Positions 7,819-16,436 are shown, counted from the first letter of the stretch. The stretch: 40,063 nt of DNA from Candidatus Neomarinimicrobiota bacterium (GCA_016784545.1 JADHUM010000038.1:1-40063); one strand, 5' to 3'. Made by a program: numbers and translations. The notes: generated by a model not told the origin, from the sequence alone.

Positions 7819-10371
7819 TCACTTTTTCTTCGCAGAAGATTCCAATTTGCGTTTAATAATTTCTTCTGAATAGAACTCCATGATGTCACCGACTTTTATT
7901 TTACTAAAGTCCTTTAGTGAAATTCCACATTCATTGCCTTCCATGACTTCTTTCACTTCGTCCTTGAAACGTTTGAGTGCATTTAATTCACCATTGAACA
8001 AGGCCTCACCTTCACGAATGAGGCGAACCTTGGCATTTCGGCGAACAACACCTTCTGTAACCATAGAACCGGCAATAATCCCAATTTTAGGAATTTTAAA
8101 GAGTTCAGTGACTTCTGCCTTACCAATTTCGTTCTCAATCACATCTGGCTCTAGAAGGCCTTCAAGGGCTTGATAGACATCATCAACTGCTGCGTAGATG
8201 ACGTCATAGTAGCGTATTTCAACATCATCAGCCCTGGCCAAAAGTTTAGCATTGCTATCAGCTGTTACATTAAAACCAACAATAATAGCCTCAGAGGCAG
8301 CTGCCAGGAGCACATCAGACTCCTTGATCATACCAATACCACGGTGAATAATGCGGACTGCAACCTCAGTGGTGGACATTTTCATGAATGAATCTGCCAA
8401 TGCTTCAATGGAACCATCAACATCACCCTTGATGAGGAGAGGAACTTCTTTCACCTTTCCTTCAGATATCTGTAGGGAGATTTGATCCAATGTCAGATGG
8501 CGCATACGCTTGAAGTCTTGTTCTCTACGCAATGCACGGCGTTGTGTACTCACATCACGAGCTTCTTTATCATTTTTCATGACGATCAGATTATCACCAG
8601 CACGTGGGACATCACTAAAGCCGAGAATTTCTACAGGAGTAGAAGGTCCGGCACTTTTAATTCTTCTTCCATGATCATCTTTCAGGGCACGAACGCGACC
8701 CGAGTAATCTCCACAAACAAAGGGATCTCCAATTTTGATGGTCCCTCGACTCACCAGAACGGTTGCCAGTGCACCCACACCCTTATCCAGTTTGGATTCA
8801 ACCACGATTCCACGTGCTTTCCCTGAAGGATTCGCCTTTAAATCCAGGACTTCGGCCTCAAGGGCAATGGTTTCTAGCAATTCGTCTACATTGGTTCCCA
8901 GTTTCGCAGAAATCTCAACATCTGGGTATTTACCACCCCAGCTCTCCACCAGCATGTCACGTTCTGATAGTTCCCGACGTACTCGCTCGGCATCTGCTCC
9001 CTGCACATCCATCTTGTTGATGGCAAAAACAATGGGGACACCTGCGGCTTTAGCATGGTCAATGGCTTCTATGGTTTGTGGCATCACAGCATCATCAGCT
9101 GCAACGATAATAACAACAATATCTGTAACCTGGGCGCCTCGAGCACGCATGGCAGTAAAGGCTTCGTGCCCTGGTGTATCAAGGAAGGTGATAAGCTTGT
9201 CGTCACCAACTGGCACTGAGTAAGCTCCAATATGCTGAGTAATACCACCTGCTTCACCGGATATGACATTGGCTTCACGGATATAATCAAGGAGAGAGGT
9301 TTTTCCATGGTCAACATGACCCATTATGGTTACAACGGGTGGACGAGGTTCAAGATCTGCTTCATCAACTTCTTCGAGAGCAATTTCTTCATCCATGGTA
9401 GTTACCGTGTTGTCTTCAAAGACGACGGCAATTTCAAATTCTTCAGCCAGGAGTTCGATGGTGTCCTTATCAATCCTCTGATTGATGGTAACCATCATAC
9501 CCATATCCATACACTTGCTGATGATGTCAGCAACATCGATTTCTATGAGATCAGCAAAATCGTGTACGGAGACAAACTCGGAAACGCGATAGGCTGCATC
9601 CTCAGCCATTTCCTCCGGTCTTCCATCTCTACGACGTTTGCGTTTTTTAGTAGTATCCAGTGAAGTCATTACCTTTTTAATAGAGGCATCCACTTCCTTC
9701 TGGTCAAAAGTGCGACGTTTCTTAACGGGCTTGCCTCTGCCTTTAGGGGCAGCGGTTTTCACGACATGCTTTATCTTTCGCTCAATTTTCTTGGCGATAA
9801 TTTTGTCAGTTGTAGATTCTTCAGGTTTTGCCTCAGGATCTTCACCTGGACGGAGAATGGTAGGCTTGGCAGCTTTCTTTGCACTTTTCTGCTTGTCCAG
9901 ATCTTCTTGTTCTTTGGCAGCCTGAGCTTCAGCTAATTTGCGATTTTCTTCTTCTTCGATGTCGCGCTTGGCTTTGGCAATTACTTCTTTACGATCTTCT
10001 TCAGCCTTGCGCTTGGCATCTTCGATCTCTTGACGGCGTTGATCTTCGGCATCTCGTCTCGAACGATCTTCTTCCTCACGGGCTGATTTTGCTTCTTCAG
10101 CCTTGCGGATACGTTCTTCTTCTTCAACCCGGCGCTGTTCTTCAAGGGCCCTGCGATCAATTTCTTTCTGATCAAGCTCAATTTGATAAAGATCAGAAGC
10201 AAAGTTTTTGAGAATGAGATTGTGAGTTTCTTCGTCTACCGGACTCATATGATTAGTTACATCAAGTCCTTGATCCTTAAGAAAGGTCACTATCTCACTA
10301 TGGGAGATATTTATCTGCTTCGCAATTTGATATATTCGTTTTGGTTTATCCAATCGTTCCTCTTTCCTCAT
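7819..10371 (-). CDS. infB: Translation initiation factor IF-2
   Basis: GTPase that brings initiator tRNA to the 30S subunit. The 850-residue protein has an IF2-N helix (KRIYQIAKQINIS), a highly charged Glu/Lys/Arg coiled-coil at about 65-165, a second IF2-N-like domain near 262-325, then the G domain with GHVDHGKT (351-358), DTPGHE (398-403) and NKMD (452-455), followed by domains II-IV. The upstream ATG has only AAGGG two bases before it. A TTG at codon 7 (10353) is preceded by AAGAGGAA and is a plausible alternative or internal start. It lies 77 bases downstream of nusA. Confidence 0.97.
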   Translation of the reverse strand: MRKEERLDKPKRIYQIAKQINISHSEIVTFLKDQGLDVTNHMSPVDEETHNLILKNFASDLYQIELDQKEIDRRALEEQRRVEEEERIRKAEEAKSAREEEDRSRRDAEDQRRQEIEDAKRKAEEDRKEVIAKAKRDIEEEENRKLAEAQAAKEQEDLDKQKSAKKAAKPTILRPGEDPEAKPEESTTDKIIAKKIERKIKHVVKTAAPKGRGKPVKKRRTFDQKEVDASIKKVMTSLDTTKKRKRRRDGRPEEMAEDAAYRVSEFVSVHDFADLIEIDVADIISKCMDMGMMVTINQRIDKDTIELLAEEFEIAVVFEDNTVTTMDEEIALEEVDEADLEPRPPVVTIMGHVDHGKTSLLDYIREANVISGEAGGITQHIGAYSVPVGDDKLITFLDTPGHEAFTAMRARGAQVTDIVVIIVAADDAVMPQTIEAIDHAKAAGVPIVFAINKMDVQGADAERVRRELSERDMLVESWGGKYPDVEISAKLGTNVDELLETIALEAEVLDLKANPSGKARGIVVESKLDKGVGALATVLVSRGTIKIGDPFVCGDYSGRVRALKDDHGRRIKSAGPSTPVEILGFSDVPRAGDNLIVMKNDKEARDVSTQRRALRREQDFKRMRHLTLDQISLQISEGKVKEVPLLIKGDVDGSIEALADSFMKMSTTEVAVRIIHRGIGMIKESDVLLAAASEAIIVGFNVTADSNAKLLARADDVEIRYYDVIYAAVDDVYQALEGLLEPDVIENEIGKAEVTELFKIPKIGIIAGSMVTEGVVRRNAKVRLIREGEALFNGELNALKRFKDEVKEVMEGNECGISLKDFSKIKVGDIMEFYSEEIIKRKLESSAKKK

Positions 10372-10448
10372 CCCTTTTAAGCAGAAACACCTCAGCCCTG
10401 CAAAACCGGAGACATTCTAAAACTGTTTCCAGTGGCAGCTACCTAAGC

Positions 10449-11735
10449 TTATTCCTCATCTGAGTCGTCTACTTCTACGACTTCCTCGATGACTTCAACT
10501 TTTACTTCAACTTTTTCCATCAAAGCCGTCATGAACTCTTCAAGTGATTTCTCACCAAGACCTTTCAGGCTCAGCAAAGCCTCCTTGCTGGTATTCACAA
10601 CTTCATTCACCGTGTCAATACCATTTTCAGCAAGAATTGAAACCACTCGCTTGGGAAGACCCTCAACTTCTTCGAGGTATACTTCAACCACAACAGGACC
10701 TTCGACTTCACTGCGAGATTTTGCATCAATTTCAAAACCTGTCACTTTTGAAGCGAGACGGACATTCTGCCCATTCTTACCGATTGCGATGGAGATATCT
10801 TCAGCCTCAAAGAGGGCTAGAGCTCTATGATTTTCATAATCAATTGTCACACGATAGGGTTTTGCAGGAGATAGTGCACGGGTAACCAACAGTTGTGGTT
10901 CAGACGTGTAGTTGATGATATCAATTTTCTCGCCATTCAATTCACGAACAATAACCTGAATACGACTACCCTTCATACCAACACAGGCTCCAACAGCGTC
11001 AATACGCTTGTCATGAGATTCAACAATGATCTTGGTACGATCACCTGGTTCTCTATGGAGCGTGCGGATATCAATGATGCCATCTTCAATCTCTGGCACT
11101 TCATTTTTAAATAATTTATGGAGGAAGCTTGGGTCGGCACGCGAAATGATAATTTCTGGACCGCGTTTATCTGAGCGAACCTCTTTGATAATGGCACGTA
11201 CACTGTCGCCACGGCGATAGCGTTCACTATAAATCTGCTCTTCACGAGGCATCTTCAGTTCAGCTTTGTCAATATTCACAAAGAGTGCATCACGACGGAT
11301 TTGATGAATCTCACCAATGATGATTTCACCGACGCGACTTGAATAATCCCGATAGATCTGATCGCGTTCAAACTCCTGAATTTTCTGGGCCATGACGTGG
11401 CGTGCAAATGTGATCAGACGACGTCCGAAGGTCGCAGGATCTACAACATCAATAAAGGGATCGCCAATTTCAAGGTCAGGGGCAATTTCTTGTGCGGTCT
11501 TGACATCTACTTCAAAATCGGGATCATCAACGACTTCAACGACCTCTTTTTCCTGGTAGATCTCAATCTCACCCTTATCCATATTGACAATTACATCAAA
11601 GTTGTCAACGTTTCCGTATTTCTTCTGAATCAAAGCTTCAAAGATTTCTTTAATGATATCAGCCAGCTCTTTGCGGTCGATATCCTTATCCTTTGCCAGC
11701 TGGATAAACGATTCAATGATAATTTTACTGATCAA
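10449..11735 (-). CDS. nusA: Transcription termination/antitermination factor NusA
   Basis: RNA polymerase-associated factor for pausing, termination and rRNA antitermination. The 428 residues contain the N-terminal RNAP-binding domain (1-125), an S1 domain (about 130-197), KH1 and KH2 (about 205-345, with GACVGMKGSRIQ and AIGKNGQNVRLA), then one helix-hairpin-helix segment near 370-400 and an acidic tail of Glu, Val and Asp. The tail resembles a reduced version of the acidic repeats of proteobacterial NusA. The start is TTG with AAGGAGG nine bases upstream; no ATG fits. It follows rimP by 16 bases. Confidence 0.96.
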   Translation of the reverse strand: MISKIIIESFIQLAKDKDIDRKELADIIKEIFEALIQKKYGNVDNFDVIVNMDKGEIEIYQEKEVVEVVDDPDFEVDVKTAQEIAPDLEIGDPFIDVVDPATFGRRLITFARHVMAQKIQEFERDQIYRDYSSRVGEIIIGEIHQIRRDALFVNIDKAELKMPREEQIYSERYRRGDSVRAIIKEVRSDKRGPEIIISRADPSFLHKLFKNEVPEIEDGIIDIRTLHREPGDRTKIIVESHDKRIDAVGACVGMKGSRIQVIVRELNGEKIDIINYTSEPQLLVTRALSPAKPYRVTIDYENHRALALFEAEDISIAIGKNGQNVRLASKVTGFEIDAKSRSEVEGPVVVEVYLEEVEGLPKRVVSILAENGIDTVNEVVNTSKEALLSLKGLGEKSLEEFMTALMEKVEVKVEVIEEVVEVDDSDEE

Positions 11736-11751
11736 GGGGTCAATCCTCCTT

Positions 11752-12207
11752 CTACCATCGCATATTTACTTTGCCTTGAATAACATCAACCATCTCCAGG
11801 ACCATCTCTTCATCCTTTACTTTGACAGTAAGGGACTCATCAGTGGCTGAAACGATCTCGCCATCCAGGGGGTTTTGCATCGCTTCAGAGCGATGCTCAA
11901 TTTTCATAGAATGCCCAGCCAATCTGTTAAAATGGCGGGCCAATTTAACCGGGAAGCTCGCACCGGGTGAGGTGACTTCGACTGAAACCTTCTCTATATC
12001 TAAACCGGGGAGTACAAGATTATTATGAATGGATCGATTAATACGAGCCAATTGGTCGATGGTGATACCGGAATCACTGTCACACTTTGCAATGAGCTGA
12101 AAACCACCCCGCGATGCAACTAATGTTACATCAACGAGGAAAATATCCTCAGCACCTTCAAAGCAATGCTCTATTCCGGCTTTTATTTCTTCATCGGTCC
12201 AATTCAC
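11752..12207 (-). CDS. rimP: Ribosome maturation factor RimP
   Basis: Assembly factor for the 30S subunit. Of 151 residues, the N-terminal domain holds the conserved VEVTSPGASFPVKLARHFNR-like stretch (about 75-94), and the C-terminal Sm-like domain follows. The start is GTG with only a weak GAAG upstream. It is the first gene of the rimP-nusA-infB cluster. Only about 30 bases separate its start from the terminator of the preceding gene, so its promoter must overlap that hairpin or the operon relies on read-through. Confidence 0.88.
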   Translation of the reverse strand: MNWTDEEIKAGIEHCFEGAEDIFLVDVTLVASRGGFQLIAKCDSDSGITIDQLARINRSIHNNLVLPGLDIEKVSVEVTSPGASFPVKLARHFNRLAGHSMKIEHRSEAMQNPLDGEIVSATDESLTVKVKDEEMVLEMVDVIQGKVNMRW

Positions 12208-12237
12208 TTCGCGTCTTCAATACCTTTACAAATAAAC

Positions 12238-12261
12238 AAAGTGGGTCATTCAACCCACTTT
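12238..12261 (-). terminator. Rho-independent terminator of the TPR-like gene
   Basis: Perfect 9-bp stem AAAGTGGGT / ACCCACTTT with a six-base loop, followed on the minus strand by a T-rich tract (TTTGTTTATTTG). It lies 53 bases after the stop of the gene at 12314 and just before rimP. Confidence 0.8.
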
Positions 12262-12313
12262 GCGGGCGAAATATATTCGGGGAGAGCCCTGATTGCAAGT
12301 TCAATAATTGCAA

Positions 12314-12982
12314 TTATTTCTCCAGCACTTTACCTTCTAAATATTTCACCTGTTCGAGGAATTTTCCTGTAGGTTTTTTATTTAAAAGTTCTTTAACAAT
12401 TTTATCGGCTTTGGTCACGTTTCCATCGGCGATATACGCATAGCCAGCCTGAAGCTTGGCGTAGTCAGATACAACACCCTTGTTTTGTGCACCAACTTGG
12501 CTATAGAGTGCGGCTGCATCTCCGTAATTGGTTTCTTTTTCCAAGAGATAGGCCAACTTCAATTTTCCAGCAAGTTGTAACTGTTTATCTGAACTGTTAG
12601 CCAATGTGGTAAACAACTCTCTGGCTCCACTTATATCATTTGCCTGCAACCTGGCAACACCAAGCTGATAGGTAGCTTGAGAAATTGCATCGTTGTTTCC
12701 ATATTCATCCACAACACGTTCCAGTTCAGCGAGGACATTGTCCTCCATGCCACCAAGAGCAGCTATTGTGGCCTTTGTGCTTGCGAGCATGGCTTCGCTT
12801 CTGGTGGTCTCACGATTATTCATCCAACCCCAGACTAAAATGATGATAACAACCACAGACACAGCGCTTGTCAATATCTGTTTACTGTTTTTCTCGTAGA
12901 ACTCCTGCCCTTTCTCAAGGGTATCCAGCAATGGATCGTGCTTTAATTCTTTTTTAGTTAGTTTCTTTTTGGGTGTCAACAT
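12314..12982 (-). CDS. Membrane-anchored tetratricopeptide-like protein (YfgM-like)
   Basis: The 222-residue protein has a basic cytoplasmic N-terminus (KKKLTKKELK), one transmembrane helix at about 37-54 and a long soluble domain of helical pairs with TPR-like spacing (ATYQLGVARLQANDISGARELF at about 103-124 is the clearest, quoted as a segment). This matches the architecture of YfgM/TPR_21 proteins, which sit at the Sec translocon and assist periplasmic folding, but the exact role here is inferred. It is transcribed on its own, with a terminator behind it. A strong promoter (12988-13017) lies so close that the message may have almost no leader. Confidence 0.7.
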   Translation of the reverse strand: MLTPKKKLTKKELKHDPLLDTLEKGQEFYEKNSKQILTSAVSVVVIIILVWGWMNNRETTRSEAMLASTKATIAALGGMEDNVLAELERVVDEYGNNDAISQATYQLGVARLQANDISGARELFTTLANSSDKQLQLAGKLKLAYLLEKETNYGDAAALYSQVGAQNKGVVSDYAKLQAGYAYIADGNVTKADKIVKELLNKKPTGKFLEQVKYLEGKVLEK

Positions 12983-12987
12983 CGGAT

Positions 12988-13017
12988 ATCATATCCCTTC
13001 AAAATTACTATTGTCAA
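12988..13017 (-). promoter_or_regulatory. Sigma-70-like promoter, possibly leaderless
   Basis: On the minus strand a perfect TTGACA (13012-13017) is followed after 18 bases by TATGAT (12988-12993), five of six matches to the -10 consensus. The predicted start of transcription falls at about 12981-12982, the first bases of the ATG of the downstream gene. Confidence 0.6.
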
Positions 13018-13054
13018 TAACGAACCCCGGCTCTTGCCTCATGGGTAATTTTCG

Positions 13055-13128
13055 TACCCCTGAGGTGATTCGAACACCTGACCTACGCTTTAGGAAAGCG
13101 TTGCTCTATCCTGCTGAGCTACAGGGGC
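13055..13128 (-). tRNA. tRNA-Arg (anticodon CCU)
   Basis: A 74-base cloverleaf can be folded. The acceptor strand GCCCCTG pairs with CAGGGGT (one G-U at the end), with discriminator A. The D arm is GTAGCTCAGCAGGATAGAGCA, cut here as GCTC...GAGC; the anticodon stem is ACGCT/AGCGT with loop TTCCTAA (anticodon CCT at 13092-13094); the T arm is AGGTG-TTCGAAT-CACCT. CCA is not encoded. It reads leftward toward the TPR-like gene. Confidence 0.95.
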
Positions 13129-13400
13129 ATTGTCCATGGGGACTACCGAGCACCTACTCCTGGCAGGTATTCAAACTCGTGATCCCGTCTATAACCCGCC
13201 TGGGTGGTCAAAGCCACTTCGTCGTGTTTATCCGCCAATTTTTCAGGGTGATATCGCGACGCAGCAGAATTATCGCATTCATCTCTGGGTGAACCCAGTT
13301 CATTCTGCGAAGGCGGATAAAAAAGCACGCCAATATAAACGAGCATGCAGGGGCACAAAAGGGATTTACTGGTAAAGATTAAACAGTTCTGATAAACAAA
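13129..13400. other. Non-coding stretch beside tRNA-Arg
   Basis: No convincing gene. Short frames are open on both strands (for example 13143-13358 on the minus strand), but none has a recognisable domain or good ribosome binding site, and possible protein-like fragments switch frame. It may be decayed coding DNA; I cannot assign a family. Confidence 0.4.
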
Positions 13401-13740
13401 GAGGCTGTCTCAAATCCTGAGGTGGCAGCTTTTGGTATATAGGGATGTTTGGTTCAGAGGTCCTTAAAATGTCACGATTTGTTTCGATATGGCTCCATTT
13501 TCATCAGATAAAAAGAGTTTGGGTATATAGGGGTCTAGAGGAGCCAGTTTTTCAACCATTTTTCTTTCACAACAAATTCATGATATTGTAAGCAATGGCA
13601 ACCAACACGTTCTCTACAATTACTTTATCAAGCACTCAGAGCAGAAAATCTTTATTCTCATTCATTTTAGAACGAAGTAAACGAAAAGAATGAATCGTCT
13701 TATTTACGTTCGTGGACTTCGTCAGACCTGTCTATCAAAA
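13401..13740 (-). mobile_element. Insertion-sequence remnant (3' end)
   Basis: The minus strand ends in TTTGAGACAGCCTC (13401-13414 on the plus strand GAGGCTGTCTCAAA), typical of IS1182-like terminal repeats. Upstream of it on the same strand is a decayed transposase C-terminus (13567-13731). No matching second terminal repeat was found to the right, so only the 3' part remains. The motif GGTATATAGGG occurs twice within it (13434-13444, 13522-13532). Confidence 0.5.
13567..13731 (-). pseudogene. Transposase C-terminal fragment
   Basis: The minus-strand reading, with one in-frame TGA at 13636-13638, ends in VLDKVIVENVLVAIAYNIM followed by NLL and a stop. The helix pattern LxKVxxENxLxAxAYNIxxL is what DDE transposases of IS1182/IS4 type show at their C-terminus. 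No start, catalytic residues or upstream domain survive. The family call is by pattern only. Confidence 0.45.
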
Positions 13741-13919
13741 CCCATAGGGTGTAGATAGATTCAATGTAAGAGTGTAATAAATCAACGCTTTGACCTAGTT
13801 CGAATGCTCAATGGCCAAATCTTTGAAACTAACTTAGAGGGAGGTAACCCATTTGTATGCACTCATATCACTAACAGTCATATATGCGAGTAAACGCCCC
13901 CTATTCCCCTATACCAAAA
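13741..13919. other. Non-coding stretch
   Basis: AT-rich sequence between the IS remnant and the terminator of the LiaF-like gene. No gene or RNA is evident. CCCCTATACC at 13906-13915 is an inverted, shortened version of the GGTATATAGGG motif of the IS remnant, so the region may also be IS-derived. Confidence 0.35.
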
Positions 13920-13950
13920 AAAGGGGCTACCCTTTTGAGGTAGCCCCTTT
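13920..13950 (-). terminator. Rho-independent terminator
   Basis: A perfect 12-bp stem AAAGGGGCTACC / GGTAGCCCCTTT with a seven-base loop. On the minus strand it runs into a T tract (TTTTTTT at 13916-13922). It lies 28 bases after the stop of the LiaF-like gene and ends the mtnP-PAP2-LiaF unit. Confidence 0.92.
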
Positions 13951-13978
13951 GCAATTAATTCTATTCTGATTGTGTTTG

Positions 13979-14671
13979 TTAAGTTCTGATCTCCAAACCT
14001 CCAAATGCAACTGTACAGTTCAGGGTAATATTAACAGCGCCCTCTGCTCCACCCTTGGATTTGTCCTCTACCCCACCAAATATGGGGGTTCCAGTGACAA
14101 TGACATTCCAGTCATCTGGTACTCGAATCTCCGCTCCTCCGAACAGGGCAGTAACATTAACCACGCACCCTGAATCAATGGCCTTTGCATCAGTCAGGTC
14201 AATCTCTACCCCACCGAATAGTGCCATTACATTGGCTCCTTTAAAAGCCTGGCTATGTATTTTCTTTTCGACGCCGCCAAAGATGGCCGTGGCATTGATA
14301 AAATCATCATCCTCAGATGTAACTGTTGAGAAAGATAAACCGGGCTTGCCTTTAGACTTCAACAGCATTGATACACCTACATAAAGAATGGCCAGGGGCC
14401 AGAGTTTAAAGATGCTGCCCCAATTTATAAAATCCAGGGTTGCAGATAGGAGAACCAGACCAATTATAAAGAGAATTGATCCGTTGCGACGATCGTCGCT
14501 CTTTAATTTTAGAAAGCCTGCTACGATGAGAATGACAGGCCACCATTCGCTTAAAAAATGACCTAAATGCATAATATTGAGACTTTGTAATAGAAAAATT
14601 GCGCCTATGGCAATGATTACAATGGCAATCCATGATTGCTGGTTACTTTTTCCAGGTAACTTTTCAGTCAT
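13979..14671 (-). CDS. LiaF-like membrane protein with FGG(V/A)E repeats
   Basis: The 230-residue protein has four hydrophobic helices in its first half (about 14-30, 42-54, 64-80, 88-104) and a soluble C-terminal half of the LiaF/DUF2154 (cell-wall-active antibiotic response) type. That half is built from repeated strands with the motif FGG(V/A/L)E at 131, 152, 177, 198 and 223, spaced alternately 21 and 25 residues, indicating a regular beta-solenoid. LiaF in Bacillus inhibits the LiaRS system; no LiaRS genes are present here, so the function is unknown. GAGGAG lies nine bases before the ATG. It is 58 bases downstream of the PAP2 gene. Confidence 0.75.
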   Translation of the reverse strand: MTEKLPGKSNQQSWIAIVIIAIGAIFLLQSLNIMHLGHFLSEWWPVILIVAGFLKLKSDDRRNGSILFIIGLVLLSATLDFINWGSIFKLWPLAILYVGVSMLLKSKGKPGLSFSTVTSEDDDFINATAIFGGVEKKIHSQAFKGANVMALFGGVEIDLTDAKAIDSGCVVNVTALFGGAEIRVPDDWNVIVTGTPIFGGVEDKSKGGAEGAVNITLNCTVAFGGLEIRT

Positions 14672-14729
14672 TTTATATTACTCCTCTATTCAAACTATTT
14701 GATTTATAAAAATACGATATAAATGTGTT

Positions 14730-15560
14730 TTAGCCCAACGGTATTTTAAGATAAAGGACAATATTTGAGCCAGTGCCCTGCATATGCAAGGATGTTTTCA
14801 CTTCACGCTCATACATCCCCTGTTTTTTTAGTTCAGCCTGGGTCACCCACCAGGCAATCAGAGATCCAGAAAAAGCTCCTGTAAGAATATCAGTGAAATA
14901 ATGCATATCGCCGCCCACACGCAAAAGAGCTGTTACTCCTGCTGTACTCAATAGAGTGGACCAAATTAGAGATTCGTGTTGGGGATAACTGCGACTTAGT
15001 ATCATGGAATTGGCCACAGCCTGTGAAAAGGCAGCACTACTATGTCCGCTATAAAAGGAGGTATAATCTTTCTTGCCTTCTGACTCACGGGTTTGGAAAT
15101 AGCTGTAAGGACGTTCTCTTGCAGCAGCAATTTTTACAATATTGGTCATGATGCTATTGGCTGCAAACACACGGGTATTAACCAGTAAAGCTAATTCTGT
15201 GTCCTCAGCCAACAAGGGTCCCCAAAGCAGACTTGACATGCTTACCCCGTAAATGAGTCTATCACTCCAGGCTCTGGCCCCATCCTGTTTGTTGACTCCC
15301 ACCCATATTTTATCGCGCATATATCTGTCAAACGAATTGGGTGAACTCAATCGGGGTGTCTCAGGGACAAAATGTGATTTTCCATAAAGCTCAAGTCCGA
15401 GGGCCAGCCCCAGCCCTGAGCCTGAAATGAGCCAGTCTCTGGTGGATATCTCCTGAGCATAATTCAAATTGGTCTGCAACAGCAGCACAGAACAAATTAG
15501 AACTATTTTAATCCTAGAATCGATGTTAAATCTCCAGTCCAAATGGGTGAAATCTTTCAA
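14730..15560 (-). CDS. PAP2 family phosphatase, exported
   Basis: Membrane-associated phosphatase of the PAP2/haloperoxidase fold, probably acting on lipid phosphates outside the cytoplasm. All three motifs are present: K143-x6-R150-P151, S171-G-H173 (Y-S-G-H in place of P-S-G-H) and R214-x5-H220-x3-D224. A hydrophobic segment at 18-34 (IVLICSVLLLQ) looks like a signal peptide or anchor. The frame begins with a TTG that overlaps the mtnP stop as TTGA. A start further in, nearer the hydrophobic segment, is possible, so the N-terminus is uncertain. Coupled to mtnP; substrate unknown. Confidence 0.82.
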   Translation of the reverse strand: MKDFTHLDWRFNIDSRIKIVLICSVLLLQTNLNYAQEISTRDWLISGSGLGLALGLELYGKSHFVPETPRLSSPNSFDRYMRDKIWVGVNKQDGARAWSDRLIYGVSMSSLLWGPLLAEDTELALLVNTRVFAANSIMTNIVKIAAARERPYSYFQTRESEGKKDYTSFYSGHSSAAFSQAVANSMILSRSYPQHESLIWSTLLSTAGVTALLRVGGDMHYFTDILTGAFSGSLIAWWVTQAELKKQGMYEREVKTSLHMQGTGSNIVLYLKIPLG

Positions 15561-16405
15561 GCCAGCAACACATCCATCATGATTTTGTGACCACCTCTAA
15601 GAATTGTAGAATCAAACATGAGAGCTCCCTCCAAACTGGAATGACACTCACATTTTTGCTGATGGTCATGGTTTTGAATAGTGTGTTTTAGGAGCTCCAT
15701 GGCACTATCCAAACTTTCGCTGTATCGCTTAAGTAACTGAGGTACAGTAACATGCTGGCTTGGGTCATCCATCCAACAATCATAGTCAGTAGGGATGGCC
15801 ACCGTTGAGTAACACATCTGTGCTTCCCTGGCTAGAAAGGCTTCTGGAATATTGGTCATACCCACTAAGTCACACTTAGCTGCATCTCTCATGAAGAAAC
15901 TTTCAGCCCGTGTACCCAGTCTGGGACCATCCACACATGCGTAGGTCAAATTGTTATGAATTGGCAATTTCAGTGTTTGCCCTGAACTAAATATCTGATT
16001 GCGAAGTATGGTACAAACCGGTTCAGCTGAGGTTATGTGAGCTACCAGACCATCTCCGAAAAAACTTTTTGGGCGTCCATCTTTCACAAAATCAAAATAT
16101 TGCGAGGGTAGGGCAAATTCGCCAGGTTTGATTTCCTCTCGAAGGCTTCCCGTTGCTGAAAAGGATATTACCCTTTTGACCCCCACTGATTTGAGAGCCC
16201 AAATATTTGCACGATAATTAACTTCAGAGGGTAAAAATTGATGAGATTCACCATGACGGGGCAAAAATACAATGTCCTCATCTCCTACTTTTCCAAATGA
16301 AAGGTGAGCAGAAGGTTCTCCAAAGGGGGTTCCAACGATTCGGTTATCGAGAACCTCCATCCAATCTACATTGTACAGACCTGTACCACCGATAATACCC
16401 AGCAT
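15557..16405 (-). CDS. mtnP: S-methyl-5'-thioadenosine phosphorylase
   Basis: Cleaves methylthioadenosine to adenine and methylthioribose-1-phosphate in methionine salvage. The protein (282 residues) starts MLGIIGGTGLYN and has the PRHG segment, MTNIPEAFLAREAQMCYST and TDYDCW, the last typical of MTA phosphorylase rather than purine nucleoside phosphorylase. An ATG five codons upstream lies on the ribosome binding site itself (GGGAGAA), so 16405 is the better start. A His/Cys-rich stretch (HDHQQKCECH) in the C-terminal part is unusual. No other methionine-salvage gene is nearby. Confidence 0.9.
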   Translation of the reverse strand: MLGIIGGTGLYNVDWMEVLDNRIVGTPFGEPSAHLSFGKVGDEDIVFLPRHGESHQFLPSEVNYRANIWALKSVGVKRVISFSATGSLREEIKPGEFALPSQYFDFVKDGRPKSFFGDGLVAHITSAEPVCTILRNQIFSSGQTLKLPIHNNLTYACVDGPRLGTRAESFFMRDAAKCDLVGMTNIPEAFLAREAQMCYSTVAIPTDYDCWMDDPSQHVTVPQLLKRYSESLDSAMELLKHTIQNHDHQQKCECHSSLEGALMFDSTILRGGHKIMMDVLLA

Positions 16406-16436
16406 GGATATTTCTCCCATAATTCAGAACAGAATG

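Noticed and set aside
8735-9223. 162-codon open frame on the plus strand within infB
   Set aside because: Antisense shadow of a highly conserved gene; no domain or ribosome binding site.
9880-10180. Repetitive charged stretch in infB considered as a tandem DNA repeat
   Set aside because: It encodes the ordinary Glu/Lys/Arg coiled coil of IF-2 and has no regular period.
13130-13200. Possible second tRNA
   Set aside because: A T-loop-like ATTCAAAC is present, but stems do not pair into a cloverleaf.
13143-13358. 71-codon minus-strand frame beside tRNA-Arg, considered as a GIY-YIG nuclease remnant
   Set aside because: A YIG triplet occurs, but the rest of the domain cannot be followed in any single frame.
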